Part shown: piece by piece, positions 42,917 to 52,021 of the stretch | How positions within the stretch are numbered: the stretch's first letter is position 1 | Layout of the letters: each line of letters starts with the position of its first letter | NCBI RefSeq assembly: GCF_004331695.1 | Contig: NZ_SJSL01000002.1 | Coordinates: forward strand, 186,001 to 250,000 | Source of the DNA: Pedobacter psychroterrae | GTDB taxonomy: Bacteria > Bacteroidota > Bacteroidia > Sphingobacteriales > Sphingobacteriaceae | DNA length: 64,000 nt | Direction: 5' to 3' | Notes under the pieces: generated by a model | What the model was told of the DNA's origin: nothing | Database searches by the model: none | Seen by the model: the letters and a program-made list of their open reading frames with translations, nothing else | Program-made: the position numbers and the translations under genes

Positions 42917-42924
42917 TATTTTTG
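42917..42924 (+). promoter_or_regulatory. Bacteroidota -7 promoter box (TATTTTTG) for metA
   Basis: TATTTTTG matches TAnnTTTG and lies 31 bases before the metA ATG, giving metA its own transcript. The 80-bp leader is too short for, and does not resemble, a known SAM riboswitch. Confidence 0.55.
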
Positions 42925-42955
42925 TGGCTTAAACAAGATAAAGAGGGAAAGATAA

Positions 42956-43900
42956 ATGCCAGTTAAGATTCCGAATAATCTGCCAGCGATAGAACTTTTA
43001 AAGAAGGAAAATATATTTGTTATGAGTGATCTGAGAGCGGATACTCAAGATATTCGCCCAATGCGTGTGCTTATCCTTAACCTGATGCCTCTTAAAATAT
43101 CTGCTGAAACGGATTTTGTTCGTTTATTATCCAACAATCCTTTACAGGTTGAAGTTGAATTTTTAAGACTCGATTCCCACACTTCTAAAAATATATCTGA
43201 AGAACATTTGGAAATGTTTTATAAAGGTTTTGGCGAAATAAAGGAAAACTACTATGACGGTTTGATCATTACCGGCGCTCCTGTAGAAATGCTGGAGTTT
43301 GAGGAAGTAAGCTATTGGAATGAGATCACTCAAATCTTCGACTGGGCTAGAAAACACGTTACCTCTACGCTCTATATTTGCTGGGCATCTCAGGCTGCGC
43401 TTTATCATTTTTATGGGGTAGAAAAAAAGCCATTAAACGAAAAATTATCCGGGGTTTTCAAGCATACTGCCACTGAAAAGGGGCACTCCTTGTTAAGAGG
43501 CTTTGACGACGAGTTCTTTATTCCCCATAGCAGACATACCACAATATTGAAATCGGATTTAGCGGATAAGGAAGATCTTTGTATCCTGTCAGAATCTTCG
43601 GATGCAGGAGTCGCCATTGTATTTTCCCGAGGCGGGCGTGAATTTTACCTTACTGGTCACTCAGAATACGCTCCGCTAACCCTTCACGAGGAATATGTAA
43701 GAGACCGGAAGAAAGGTCTTGATGTGCCAGTTCCGAAAAACTATTACCGGGACAATAATCCAGAGAATGCGCCATTGGTATGCTGGACAAGTCATGCGAA
43801 TTTACTATTCAATAATTGGCTCAACTACTTTGTTTACCAGGAAACACCTTATAATCTAGAGGACGTGGGTAAATTAGGAGAGATTGTTCAAAATGGTTAG
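42956..43900 (+). CDS. metA: Homoserine O-acetyltransferase (MetA family)
   Basis: The enzyme activates L-homoserine for methionine synthesis in the cytoplasm. The 314-aa sequence fits the MetA (homoserine trans-succinylase) family: catalytic Cys142 in YICWASQAAL, and His235 and Glu237 in TGHSEYAPL, at the same numbers as in the E. coli enzyme. Position 111 is Glu (ITGAPVEML), the residue reported to select acetyl-CoA in MetA enzymes, while succinyl-transferring forms have Gly. The product is therefore most likely O-acetylhomoserine despite the family's common succinyltransferase name. The gene is monocistronic with its own -7 box and is followed by a tRNA gene on the other strand. Confidence 0.94.
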   Translation: MPVKIPNNLPAIELLKKENIFVMSDLRADTQDIRPMRVLILNLMPLKISAETDFVRLLSNNPLQVEVEFLRLDSHTSKNISEEHLEMFYKGFGEIKENYYDGLIITGAPVEMLEFEEVSYWNEITQIFDWARKHVTSTLYICWASQAALYHFYGVEKKPLNEKLSGVFKHTATEKGHSLLRGFDDEFFIPHSRHTTILKSDLADKEDLCILSESSDAGVAIVFSRGGREFYLTGHSEYAPLTLHEEYVRDRKKGLDVPVPKNYYRDNNPENAPLVCWTSHANLLFNNWLNYFVYQETPYNLEDVGKLGEIVQNG

Positions 43901-43938
43901 ATAGGACATCGAACTGTATAACGAATTGGCAATAAAAA

Positions 43939-43977
43939 AAGCCGTGCCACAACGATTGTACGTCATGTGCACGGCTT
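43939..43977 (-). terminator. Rho-independent terminator of tRNA-Leu
   Basis: On the minus strand AAGCCGTGC pairs with GCACGGCTT (43969-43977 with 43939-43947) and is followed by a run of T (the A tract at 43934-43940). It begins 2 bases past the tRNA 3' end. Confidence 0.8.
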
Positions 43978-43979
43978 AG

Positions 43980-44059
43980 TACCCAGCGCCGGAGTCGAAC
44001 CGGCACGGTTTCCCACAGGTGTTTGAGACCAGCGCGTCTACCAATTCCGCCAGCTGGGC
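43980..44059 (-). tRNA. tRNA-Leu (anticodon CAA)
   Basis: Read on the minus strand the gene starts GCCCAGCTGGCGG and closes with GCTGGGT plus discriminator A. The 7-bp acceptor stem has one G-T pair at its end. The D loop contains GGTAGACGC. The anticodon arm is CTGGT-CTCAAAC-ACCTG with anticodon CAA and a single T-T mismatch at the second pair. The T arm is GCCGG-TTCGACT-CCGGC, and the long variable arm (TGGGAAACCGT) is of the class II type expected for Leu. CCA is not encoded. It reads UUG codons. Its own -7 promoter box and terminator are visible. Confidence 0.93.
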
Positions 44060-44080
44060 ATTTGCTTATTCAGCGGGTTG

Positions 44081-44088
44081 CAAATGTA
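44081..44088 (-). promoter_or_regulatory. Bacteroidota -7 promoter box for tRNA-Leu
   Basis: The minus strand reads TACATTTG, matching TAnnTTTG, 21 bases upstream of the tRNA 5' end. Confidence 0.6.
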
Positions 44089-44119
44089 TCAATTGCCGTA
44101 TTAAATAACAAGATTTATT

Positions 44120-44404
44120 TTATTTATCTTCTTTCAGTTGTTTGTCTACCCAAAAAGGGGCAAAAGGGATCAATGAGGCAAAGCCAAATAAAGCTGCTCT
44201 TTTAAAGCTCCATTTATATTCCAGCCAGGCCATGATCAGTAAAACAATATACAGCATAAATAAAACGCCATGTGCCCATCCGGTATACTTTACTGCTAAA
44301 GGCAGATCAGCCCAATATTTTAAAGGCATTGCAATAAAGACTAATAAGATGTAGGAAATACCCTCTGCAACCGCGATTTTTCTAAATAAAGATATTGTAT
44401 TCAT
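44120..44404 (-). CDS. DUF3817 small membrane protein
   Basis: This 94-aa protein has three hydrophobic helices (about residues 12-30, 42-62 and 70-85) and the DUF3817 pattern FRKIAVAEGISYILLVFIAMPLKYW and VKYTGWAHGVLFMLYIVLL. The family is widespread in bacteria and has no assigned function. The start at 44404 gives the usual length. It is followed on the same strand by tRNA-Leu, but the tRNA has its own promoter. Confidence 0.85.
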   Translation of the reverse strand: MNTISLFRKIAVAEGISYILLVFIAMPLKYWADLPLAVKYTGWAHGVLFMLYIVLLIMAWLEYKWSFKRAALFGFASLIPFAPFWVDKQLKEDK

Positions 44405-44617
44405 GTATATAATGATTTGCCGCTAAAATACACTTAAGGATGTATACTGAAATTTATAGTTGACATTTTGACATTATCATAACCCATTGAACGACTTTGC
44501 AACATCAGTTTTTTTATTTTTTTACCATTTAAGTAAGCATTGTAGTCCGTAATTTGCAAGTAAATCTTAAAGATTGTCCAGTTTGAAAGCTTTAATAATA
44601 AAAAATTTATACTTTAG

Positions 44618-44629
44618 TAAAACGTTTTA
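44618..44629. promoter_or_regulatory. Perfect palindrome TAAAACGTTTTA (possible LacI-type operator)
   Basis: This 12-bp perfect palindrome with a central CG lies 53 bases before the start of the glutaminase-like gene and directly after TACTTTAG (44610-44617), a one-mismatch match to the -7 box. Position and symmetry fit a repressor operator over the transcription start. The central CG is typical of LacI/GalR-family sites. No such regulator gene lies in the window. The gap 44405-44681 also holds a tandem TTGACATT pair at 44460-44475. Confidence 0.45.
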
Positions 44630-44681
44630 TCAAAGGTAATTTAACCCTAATCAAGTATAACAATTCACACACAGATTAATT

Positions 44682-47156
44682 ATGAACAAAATTAACAAGC
44701 TAAAATTCCTGGGTATGCTGGTCTGCATCGTTGCAGCTGGCACGCTTAAAGCGCAGGACCGGAAGGCACCATCTTATCCTTTAATCACACACAATCCTAA
44801 CTTTAGTATCTGGTCCAGTACCGATAAATTGAATGAGTCCGCTACTCAACATTGGACAGGGGCAGACCATTCCCTTTTAGGAATGATTAATGTTGACGGT
44901 AAAATATATCGGTTTCTAGGCAAGGAAACACCAAGTTTTAAAATGATTGTACCTACTTCTGATGAAAAAGCATATGAAGTAAGCTATACAGAAAAGGAAC
45001 CTCAGGGCGATTGGAAAGCCGCTGATTACACTGCCGGCGACTGGGAAACGGGTGCAGCGCCAATAGGCGACGATGCAAAAAATGTAAAGACACTATGGAA
45101 GTCTCATGATATCTGGGTAAGAAGAACATTTAATGTAACGAATCCTGCCTCGATAAATGAACTATTTTTAAAAATCAACCACGATGATAACATTGAACTT
45201 TATCTGAACGGAAAAAAGATCTATACCAAAGCAGGCTGGACTAACAACTTCGTTTATATCCCGCTAATTAGCAGTGATAAATCTGCCTTGAAGGCCGGAA
45301 AAAATGTTATTGCCATTCATCTGATCAACACAGCAGGGGGCCGCTACCTGGATTTTGGGTTGGTAAACAAAGAGAAGGATAACTCAGCTGCGGTACAGGT
45401 TGCCAAACAAAAAAGCGTTGACATCAATGCCACCCAAACCATTTATAATTTCACCTGCGGAAAGGTTGATTTAAAACTGACTTTTACTTCGCCCTTGCTG
45501 ATGAATGATCTAGGCTTACTAGCACGCCCGGTTTCTTATGTCACTTATCAGGTACAGGCCAACGATAAAAAAACACACCAGGTGAAGGTTTACCTGAGTG
45601 CTTCATCTGATATAGCTGTTTACAGGCCATCACAAGAAGTTTCTGCATCAAAATATAGCAATGCCAAGCTTTCTATTTTGAAGACTGGGACACTTGAGCA
45701 ACCGATTCTTAAGAAAGCTGCAGATGATATGCGCATTGACTGGGGTTATTTTTATGTAGCCGCACCAAAAACAAGTAATACCATTCAGTTCATCACTCCT
45801 CAGAAGGATGCAAGTGATGCATTCAGAAAAGGGAATGTAAGTTCCACCGCAAAACAAGGCAAGTCGCTTGCCCTGAATACCATCATTCCATTTGGCACAG
45901 TAGGAAAAACTCCGGTTGAAAAGTATGTTGAGCTGGGTTATGATGAGATTTATTCTATACAATATTTCCAGAAGAACTTAAGGCCATGGTGGAATACATC
46001 GGGTAAAGAGACCATAGAAGGGCAGCTTACAGATGCTTCAAATGAATACAAAGCAGTGATGGCAAAATGTGAGGCATTCAACAAAGCTGTATATGCTAAT
46101 GCATTGAAGTCGGGGGGTAAAGAATACGCTGATCTGTGTATTTTGGCGTATCGCCAGAGTATCGCTGCACATACTTTGGTTAAAAGTCCGGAAAAGGAGA
46201 TTCTATGGTTATCTAAAGAAAACAATAGCGGCGGTTTTATCAACACCGTCGACGTAACTTATCCATCGGCACCTTTGTACCTGATCTACAATCCGCAATT
46301 GCTGCAGGGTATGCTAAACGGGATTTTCTATTTCAGTGAGAGCGGTAAATATCCTCATCCATGGGCTGCCCACGATTTAGGTACTTATCCTTTGGCCAAC
46401 GGACAAACCTATGGAGAGCCTATGCCTGTTGAAGAATCTGGCAATATGATCATCTTAACGGCTGCAATTGCTAAAGCTCAGGGAAATGCAAACTATGCAA
46501 AAATGCACTGGAAAACATTGACCACATGGGCAGATTATCTGACCAAGGAAGGTCTGGACCCTAAAACGCAGTTGTGTACGGACGATTTTGCAGGCCACCT
46601 TGCCCGGAATGCAAATTTATCAGTGAAAGCTATCGTAGGTATTGCCTGCTATGCACAAATGGCGAAGACACTGGGTTATGATGATGTTGCTAAAAAATAC
46701 AGGGCCATTGCCGAGAGCATGGTACCTAAATGGATAGAGATGGCAGATGCGGGCGACCATTATGCACTGACCTTTGATGATAAGAATACCTGGAGCCAGA
46801 AATATAACCTGGTTTGGGATAAAGTTTTGGATCTTAATCTGTTTCCTCAAAAAGTATACGATACAGAGATTAAGTATTACCTAACCAAGCAAAACCGGTA
46901 TGGGTTGCCATTAGATAGTAGAAAAGCTTATACAAAGAACGACTGGATCTTATGGACAGCGACCTTCACCAGCAACCAAAAGGATTTTGAAGCGCTGATC
47001 AATCCTGTTCATAAACATGCTATTGAAACAGAGTCAAGAGTTCCGCTTAATGATTTTTATGATACCAATACGGGTATACGTGATAACTTTAAGGCACGTA
47101 GCGTGGTTGGTGGTTTCTATATGAAAATGTTTTCTGACCAGTTGAAAGACAAGTAA
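44682..47156 (+). CDS. Glutaminase A-like secreted protein (DUF4964/DUF5127/DUF4965/DUF1793)
   Basis: This 824-aa exported protein has signal MNKINKLKFLGMLVCIVAAGTLKAQ. The domain order is: DUF4964 N-terminal segment (about 28-75, YPLITHNPNFSIWSSTDKLNESATQHWTG); an inserted galactose-binding-like domain (about 105-225, HDIWVRRTFNV and HDDNIELYLNGKKI); a DUF5127 beta domain (about 250-430); then DUF4965/DUF1793 (about 480-820) with GGFINTVDVTYPSAPLYLIYNP, HDLGTYPLANGQTYGEPMPVEESGNM and DDFAGHLARNANLSVKAI. The C-terminal part is an alpha/alpha toroid like that of glycoside hydrolases. Fungal relatives are annotated glutaminases, but the fold and Bacteroidota contexts leave a carbohydrate substrate possible. 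It stands alone, between a putative palindromic operator and a strong terminator. Confidence 0.87.
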   Translation: MNKINKLKFLGMLVCIVAAGTLKAQDRKAPSYPLITHNPNFSIWSSTDKLNESATQHWTGADHSLLGMINVDGKIYRFLGKETPSFKMIVPTSDEKAYEVSYTEKEPQGDWKAADYTAGDWETGAAPIGDDAKNVKTLWKSHDIWVRRTFNVTNPASINELFLKINHDDNIELYLNGKKIYTKAGWTNNFVYIPLISSDKSALKAGKNVIAIHLINTAGGRYLDFGLVNKEKDNSAAVQVAKQKSVDINATQTIYNFTCGKVDLKLTFTSPLLMNDLGLLARPVSYVTYQVQANDKKTHQVKVYLSASSDIAVYRPSQEVSASKYSNAKLSILKTGTLEQPILKKAADDMRIDWGYFYVAAPKTSNTIQFITPQKDASDAFRKGNVSSTAKQGKSLALNTIIPFGTVGKTPVEKYVELGYDEIYSIQYFQKNLRPWWNTSGKETIEGQLTDASNEYKAVMAKCEAFNKAVYANALKSGGKEYADLCILAYRQSIAAHTLVKSPEKEILWLSKENNSGGFINTVDVTYPSAPLYLIYNPQLLQGMLNGIFYFSESGKYPHPWAAHDLGTYPLANGQTYGEPMPVEESGNMIILTAAIAKAQGNANYAKMHWKTLTTWADYLTKEGLDPKTQLCTDDFAGHLARNANLSVKAIVGIACYAQMAKTLGYDDVAKKYRAIAESMVPKWIEMADAGDHYALTFDDKNTWSQKYNLVWDKVLDLNLFPQKVYDTEIKYYLTKQNRYGLPLDSRKAYTKNDWILWTATFTSNQKDFEALINPVHKHAIETESRVPLNDFYDTNTGIRDNFKARSVVGGFYMKMFSDQLKDK

Positions 47157-47181
47157 TATATCAGCGTTTGCTGAATGAACG

Positions 47182-47216
47182 AAAATGGGGCCAGCTTGCT
47201 AAAGCGGCCCCATTTT
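47182..47216. terminator. Bidirectional rho-independent terminator
   Basis: Perfect 11-bp stem AAAATGGGGCC / GGCCCCATTTT with a 13-base loop and T tracts on both strands. It lies between the converging glutaminase-like and acyltransferase genes. Confidence 0.88.
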
Positions 47217-47234
47217 TATAGACGGATCACGCAA

Positions 47235-48323
47235 TTAGAATTGGCTTTTTTTCCGTTTATTAGTCAGGTAAGTTCTTACAGGAATGTCAAAAACAACCAT
47301 AACCAGGTAAGCAAAAGTTAGCAATAGCATGGTGCCTGTCACAATAATCAATACAAGTTGTGGCGTGCCGGGTTTATTGGCAGTGTAGTAATTCAGGAAC
47401 ATCCAGATTACTACGTAATGTGTCATGTAGAGCGGGTAAGATATTTTCCCGAAAAACACACATAATTTTCGCAGTTCCTGGCTCAGCTGGCTGCCGGCTC
47501 CAAGAGAAACGAGGAGCGGAAAATAAACTATTACTACCAAGAGTTCCATAACCCAGTTCCATTGACTATAAGGCATTATAAAAGCCAGAACAAGTAATAC
47601 CGATAATCCGGCAAAACCCAGGCTGTTTTTAATGATCCAGTTAGACCGGTAAATTAATAACCCCGCTAAAAAGGAATACGAGACACGCGCAGCACCATCC
47701 CAAAAGCTATCCCTTCCCCATCCCCCCAGAATATTTCCGGAGCGGTAAGATACATAACATAGCGCCATTGCTGATAGAATGGTCAGTATTACCAGAATCC
47801 TGCGGTTAAATCTGTAAAGGATAAAAGCATAGAAGATATTGGCTACATATTCCCAAAATAATGACCACGCAGGTGCATTGAATCCAAACAAATTAAAAGA
47901 ACGCTCTTCAATTACAGGAAAAGGGATAAGAAAGATCGTACAAAGGAACATCAGGATGATCTTTCCTGCACTGTATAGCTCAGGCTGACCACCAAAAGGA
48001 TCAAATAAAAAGGCCAGAAGGCCAAGTACACCCCCAAAAATAATTAATGGGTGTAACCTGATCAACCTCGATTTAAAGAATTCCATGACGCCCATCTTAC
48101 TGATGCGGTCGTCGTATGCATATGCAATTACAAAACCAGAGAGGCAAAAGAAAAAATCTACTGCTAAAAAACCGTGGCCTATGAAGTTCAGCTTAAATTC
48201 ATAGACCATCTCCATGAAATGGAAGATTACGATTGCTATAGCTGCTATGCCTCTTAGCCCGTCCAGAATTTCAAAATGCTGTTTGGTTTTTAGGATCTCG
48301 GGATTTAGCGTGGTTGTGTTCAT
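47235..48323 (-). CDS. Acyltransferase 3 family membrane protein
   Basis: This 362-aa inner-membrane protein has about ten hydrophobic helices and the family motifs: FEILDGLRGIAAIAIVIFHFME near the N-terminus with the conserved His, then FFCLSGFVIAYAYDDRI and FFKSRLIRLHPL with the conserved Arg residues. Members transfer acetyl or other acyl groups to surface glycans, lipids or antibiotics. The acceptor here is unknown. The gene is monocistronic, convergent with the glutaminase-like gene and separated from the next minus-strand gene by 125 bp. Confidence 0.9.
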   Translation of the reverse strand: MNTTTLNPEILKTKQHFEILDGLRGIAAIAIVIFHFMEMVYEFKLNFIGHGFLAVDFFFCLSGFVIAYAYDDRISKMGVMEFFKSRLIRLHPLIIFGGVLGLLAFLFDPFGGQPELYSAGKIILMFLCTIFLIPFPVIEERSFNLFGFNAPAWSLFWEYVANIFYAFILYRFNRRILVILTILSAMALCYVSYRSGNILGGWGRDSFWDGAARVSYSFLAGLLIYRSNWIIKNSLGFAGLSVLLVLAFIMPYSQWNWVMELLVVIVYFPLLVSLGAGSQLSQELRKLCVFFGKISYPLYMTHYVVIWMFLNYYTANKPGTPQLVLIIVTGTMLLLTFAYLVMVVFDIPVRTYLTNKRKKSQF

Positions 48324-48448
48324 TTTTGGTGCCTGATTGCATTCACCGCTGAAGAGCCGTGTTGCTGGTTTAAGCCGCCAAGATTACCAAATATAAACGG
48401 TACTGTCAAGTACTAAACACAGTATAACTATATTGTTATAGGGATACT

Positions 48449-48721
48449 TTACCTTGCTATCAGATTCTCAAAAGTGGCACTAAATGCCTGTCTGCAGTCT
48501 TTACCTATTTCGATTGGAAGGCCATCCTTCAGGTATAGTTTAACGCCGCCATCATTACTGTTGATATAACGGAAATAATTGTCAACACGGTCTGTATCGC
48601 CGGTAAACGGATGAATCCTACCACCGAACCATCTCTCGTATTTTATGCCAATCATTTCTAATTGCTGCTCAAACGCCTGTTTCTTTTTAGTAATGGATTC
48701 GTTTTCTTCTAATTCGATCAT
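48449..48721 (-). CDS. Small conserved-looking protein of unknown function
   Basis: I do not recognise this 90-aa protein. It is soluble, with a charged helical N-terminus (ENESITKKKQAFEQQLEMIGIKYERW). A compact part follows with NYFRYINSNDGGVKLYLKDGLPIEIGKDCRQAFSATFENLIA. The balanced composition, sensible start and lack of any overlapping gene support it as real. No neighbour hints at its role: it lies alone between the acyltransferase and the divergent serine hydrolase gene. Confidence 0.6.
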   Translation of the reverse strand: MIELEENESITKKKQAFEQQLEMIGIKYERWFGGRIHPFTGDTDRVDNYFRYINSNDGGVKLYLKDGLPIEIGKDCRQAFSATFENLIAR

Positions 48722-48949
48722 AGTAATTTTTGAATAAAGTTAATAGGGAGGTGTAAGGTACGGATAAAATAATTAGTAATTTGATTTACAGTTTATTGTG
48801 ATATTGAGATGTTTGTTTAGTTAATTCAAGGAATAACAAAATTGTTTTATAGATATTATTACCAGGTGTTAAATTAGGTTAAGCTCCTTAAAAGCACGAT
48901 ATTAAGCACCGGTTTCAATTAATTATAACGCTTCCCTAATTCTGATATT

Positions 48950-50083
48950 ATGCAAATAAGATATTTTATTACCACTATTTTGCTGGTTTGCTTTGCCGCA
49001 TCCGCTTACGCACAAGTGGAGAAGGCTGAAGCCGAGATACAGAATATTATGAAAGAGCTGAACGTAGTGGGGCTTTCTGTAGCAGTTGTAAAAAACAATG
49101 AAATCATTTATACACATGCATTTGGGCAGAAAGACATTGAAAAGAATATCCCGCTTCAGGAAAATGATGTGTTTAGGATAGCCTCTATCTCCAAATCTTT
49201 TTGTGCAACCTCGATCATGCAGCTTGCAGAGGCACGAAAGCTGTCGCTTGATGATGATTTTAGTGACCTGGTAGGCTTTAAAGTGCGCAATCCCAAATAT
49301 CCGGAAACGGTGATCACTTTAAAAATGGTGATGTCGCATACTTCGAGTATCAATGACAGTCAGGGGTACTTTAACCTCGATGCGATCAATCCGGCCAAAG
49401 GAGGCAGCTGGGAAAAATGCTACAGTGATTATGCTCCGGGAAAAGGATACCGGTATTGCAATCTTAATTATAATATGGTAGGTGCGGTTATAGAAAGGCT
49501 TTCGGGAGAGCGAATTGATACCTATGTAAAGCGGCATATTCTGGATCCTTTAGGTTTGTATGGCGGTTATAATACAGATTCTCTCGACAGTGCCAGGTTT
49601 AGCAACTTATATGAAGATGATAGGGCGGTGGGTAAATATACTACAGCCCTGACCTATGTACTGCGAAAAGATGGGTTTAAGGATTATCAGATGGGATACA
49701 GCACCCCTCAGTTTTCGCCAACAGGTGGAATGAAGATTTCTGCTCCTGACCTGGCAAAGTATATGACCATGCATATGAATTATGGTAAATATAAAAAGAC
49801 CAGGATTATTTCCAAGAGAAGTTCAAAACTGATGCAGACCAAAGTTTCAGATGATGAAGCATATGGACTGGCATTGTGGACCAGTGACAATCTTATACCA
49901 GGTAAGGCTATGAAGGGACACACCGGATCGGCCTACGGATTGTACAGTGCCATGTTTTTTCATCCAAGGGAAAAGTTTGGGATCGTGGTGATCACCAATG
50001 GTTGCGATCCAGGCTATACAAACGGCATGAACACGGTATTGAGGAAAACAATAAACAGCTTATATACAAATCTTATAAAGTAA
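48950..50083 (+). CDS. Serine hydrolase of the beta-lactamase/penicillin-binding fold
   Basis: This 377-aa exported enzyme has signal MQIRYFITTILLVCFAASAYAQ. The class C beta-lactamase-like motifs are present: SxxK as SISK (Ser79, Lys82), YxN as YCN in YRYCNLNYNMVGAVIERLSG, and HTG in KGHTGSAYGLYSAMFF. Such proteins include D-aminopeptidases, esterases and peptidases as well as beta-lactamases, so a resistance function should not be assumed. Length fits the family. It stands alone. Its stop lies only 4 bases from the stop of the converging heparinase-like gene, with no visible terminator between. Confidence 0.9.
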   Translation: MQIRYFITTILLVCFAASAYAQVEKAEAEIQNIMKELNVVGLSVAVVKNNEIIYTHAFGQKDIEKNIPLQENDVFRIASISKSFCATSIMQLAEARKLSLDDDFSDLVGFKVRNPKYPETVITLKMVMSHTSSINDSQGYFNLDAINPAKGGSWEKCYSDYAPGKGYRYCNLNYNMVGAVIERLSGERIDTYVKRHILDPLGLYGGYNTDSLDSARFSNLYEDDRAVGKYTTALTYVLRKDGFKDYQMGYSTPQFSPTGGMKISAPDLAKYMTMHMNYGKYKKTRIISKRSSKLMQTKVSDDEAYGLALWTSDNLIPGKAMKGHTGSAYGLYSAMFFHPREKFGIVVITNGCDPGYTNGMNTVLRKTINSLYTNLIK

Positions 50084-50087
50084 GGGT

Positions 50088-52007
50088 CTAAAACGAATGG
50101 GGCCATTTGGCCAGTATTCCCGGATCTTTAATTGTATTTTTTTCAAACTCGCCTGGTGTTAATAACACTGTAATAGTTTTTTTGCTGTCAGGAGGTATCA
50201 CTATTTCAAAGCCAACCAGGCTGGTACCCGGATTAGGTGCATCATAATCATGAACAGGAGCGGTAGACCAGGTCTTGAATATTACGCCTTCCGGTGCTGT
50301 AATGATCAGCCTTTTTCCGTTCTTCTGTAGCACCACTTTATTTTTTCCGATAAGATTAACTTCTGCTGCGGTTAACAGTGACCATCGGACAGTGGTTTCT
50401 TTGGACAGGCTTTCCAGTTCATCTTTGATCACTACCTGTTGCTTATTTAAAATAGCGATACCCCTGGTTGCTTTTTTAATGTCATTCTGATAAACAGCCG
50501 TCAGATCAACAATTGCGTTCATAAATGCAGGAGCAGAAGAGGAACTTGTGATGGGTGCAAAGCCTTTTACATTTTGAAGCTGATTGTTTATAGCAAGTGT
50601 ATTGTGGGCAAAATTATTATACCTGAATACCTGCCAGCGCTGGGAGTTTTGGCTCATGTTCCATAAGTCGACCCCTTTAGATTCCAATGATTCGTAACCC
50701 TGCATTCCAAAATCCATCGCCCAGCGTATGCCATTTGCATCCATAACAAAAGAGCCCGCATCCATATGTCCGTGGTTGAGGCGTGGAGATCCTCCTTTCA
50801 TACCTATATATATGGCGTTGGGATCCGACCATGAAGTACGCATCATAAATACAGGATTAGTCCCATCGCCTTTGTAAGTAAGGCTTTTTGGCGGCGTTAT
50901 TTTGTTTAATTTCTGCCCGGCTCCCCAGATCATCAGGGTAGGCAGAATGCGGTCTGCCTTAAGTTTTCCTGGTTCTGAGCTCAAATAATTTTGTTCTACC
51001 CATAACAGAGTAGGATCATTTAGTTTTCCGGCAAACCAAAACATCGCGGGGTTAACATAAGACTTGACCCCTGAATCAAAAAAGTTGAAGGCATTGCCGG
51101 AAGGTCCGGTCATGTTTTCTAAAAAGCTGGCAGTCTTTAAAAAGCCCGGAATCTTGCTCAGTTCAAAATCCTGTTTAAATAGCTGCTCAATAGCACTTAT
51201 AAACATTGCATTAAAGCTGGTTCCGTAATTCCAGTATCCATATCCTTCGGGATAGGCGCCGTCCGGGCCATATTCTTTCATAGGTATTTTAATGGAATTG
51301 ACTGCGCGGTTTATGATGTTTACAGCAAGTTCCGGCTCATCTTCATAAACTGCCAGGGCGCCATAACTGATGCCGGCGTTACAGACCTGGTTCCAGTTAT
51401 GCGTGTCTTTAAGCCAGGAATTATTCCTGGTTTCCATAGATGGATTTAAGCCGTTTTTCATGATGCCGGCTTTTATAATGTCCCTTGAGCTTTTGGGCAG
51501 GACATCATAAAGCCAGTCGTAGCCAATGGCGACAGCCATGGTCATTTCTGCTACATCAAGAAAGTGTGAAGGATTCCAGTCTTCAAAATTCGAGACAGCC
51601 AATAATTCCTTTTCGGCCCTTTTCATATACTTTTCATCATTACTCATGCGCCAGGCATAAGAGAGAAAGAAAATACGTCGCAGGGCTTCTCTTGATACAT
51701 CGAGCAGTCTCTTGCCTGTTTTGATATGCTTAACAGGTTCCGTTTTTAGCAGCGCATCACATTCTGCTAAAATCATAAGGTGAATGTTACTCCAGGTCTT
51801 ATCGGCGATTATACTGGCTTTTAATGACGCTTCTTCTCCTTTCAACAGCAATAAACGCGGATGGCCTGCTATTTTGAGTGATGAATTTAATACCTGATCC
51901 TGTGCATTTAGGGCAGGTGACAGAAATAAAAAAAGTATTGTACCAAATACTATCCTTTTAATCTCATTTAATAATTCCGGTGGTGTTTCCTGATTTAGTC
52001 TGATCAT
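50088..52007 (-). CDS. Heparinase II/III-like polysaccharide lyase
   Basis: This is an exported protein of about 639 aa. The frame is open to 52136, but the start is taken at 52007 (MIRLNQETPPELLNEIKRIVFGTILFLFLSPALNAQ), which supplies a signal sequence. The longer form would run into the divergent gene. The N-terminal half is an alpha/alpha toroid (HPRLLLLKGEE, EKELLAVSNFEDWNPSHFLDVAEMTMAVAIGYDWLYD, NNSWLKDTHNWNQVCNAG). The C-terminal half has the heparinase II/III beta-sandwich signature LNHGHMDAGSFVMDANGIRWAMDFG and FAHNTLAIN. Members cleave uronic-acid polysaccharides by beta-elimination. Divergence from the rhamnose operon suggests a rhamnose- and uronate-containing substrate, which is inference. 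Confidence 0.87.
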   Translation of the reverse strand: MIRLNQETPPELLNEIKRIVFGTILFLFLSPALNAQDQVLNSSLKIAGHPRLLLLKGEEASLKASIIADKTWSNIHLMILAECDALLKTEPVKHIKTGKRLLDVSREALRRIFFLSYAWRMSNDEKYMKRAEKELLAVSNFEDWNPSHFLDVAEMTMAVAIGYDWLYDVLPKSSRDIIKAGIMKNGLNPSMETRNNSWLKDTHNWNQVCNAGISYGALAVYEDEPELAVNIINRAVNSIKIPMKEYGPDGAYPEGYGYWNYGTSFNAMFISAIEQLFKQDFELSKIPGFLKTASFLENMTGPSGNAFNFFDSGVKSYVNPAMFWFAGKLNDPTLLWVEQNYLSSEPGKLKADRILPTLMIWGAGQKLNKITPPKSLTYKGDGTNPVFMMRTSWSDPNAIYIGMKGGSPRLNHGHMDAGSFVMDANGIRWAMDFGMQGYESLESKGVDLWNMSQNSQRWQVFRYNNFAHNTLAINNQLQNVKGFAPITSSSSAPAFMNAIVDLTAVYQNDIKKATRGIAILNKQQVVIKDELESLSKETTVRWSLLTAAEVNLIGKNKVVLQKNGKRLIITAPEGVIFKTWSTAPVHDYDAPNPGTSLVGFEIVIPPDSKKTITVLLTPGEFEKNTIKDPGILAKWPHSF

Positions 52008-52021
52008 TTTATAAATATAAC

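Noticed and set aside
42876..42955. Possible SAM riboswitch before metA
   Set aside because: The 80-bp leader contains a promoter box 31 bases from the start and shows no extended conserved helices.
44460..44475. Tandem TTGACATT as a -35-type promoter element
   Set aside because: Bacteroidota primary promoters do not use TTGACA, and no TAnnTTTG box lies at the right distance. It may be a chance AT-rich repeat.
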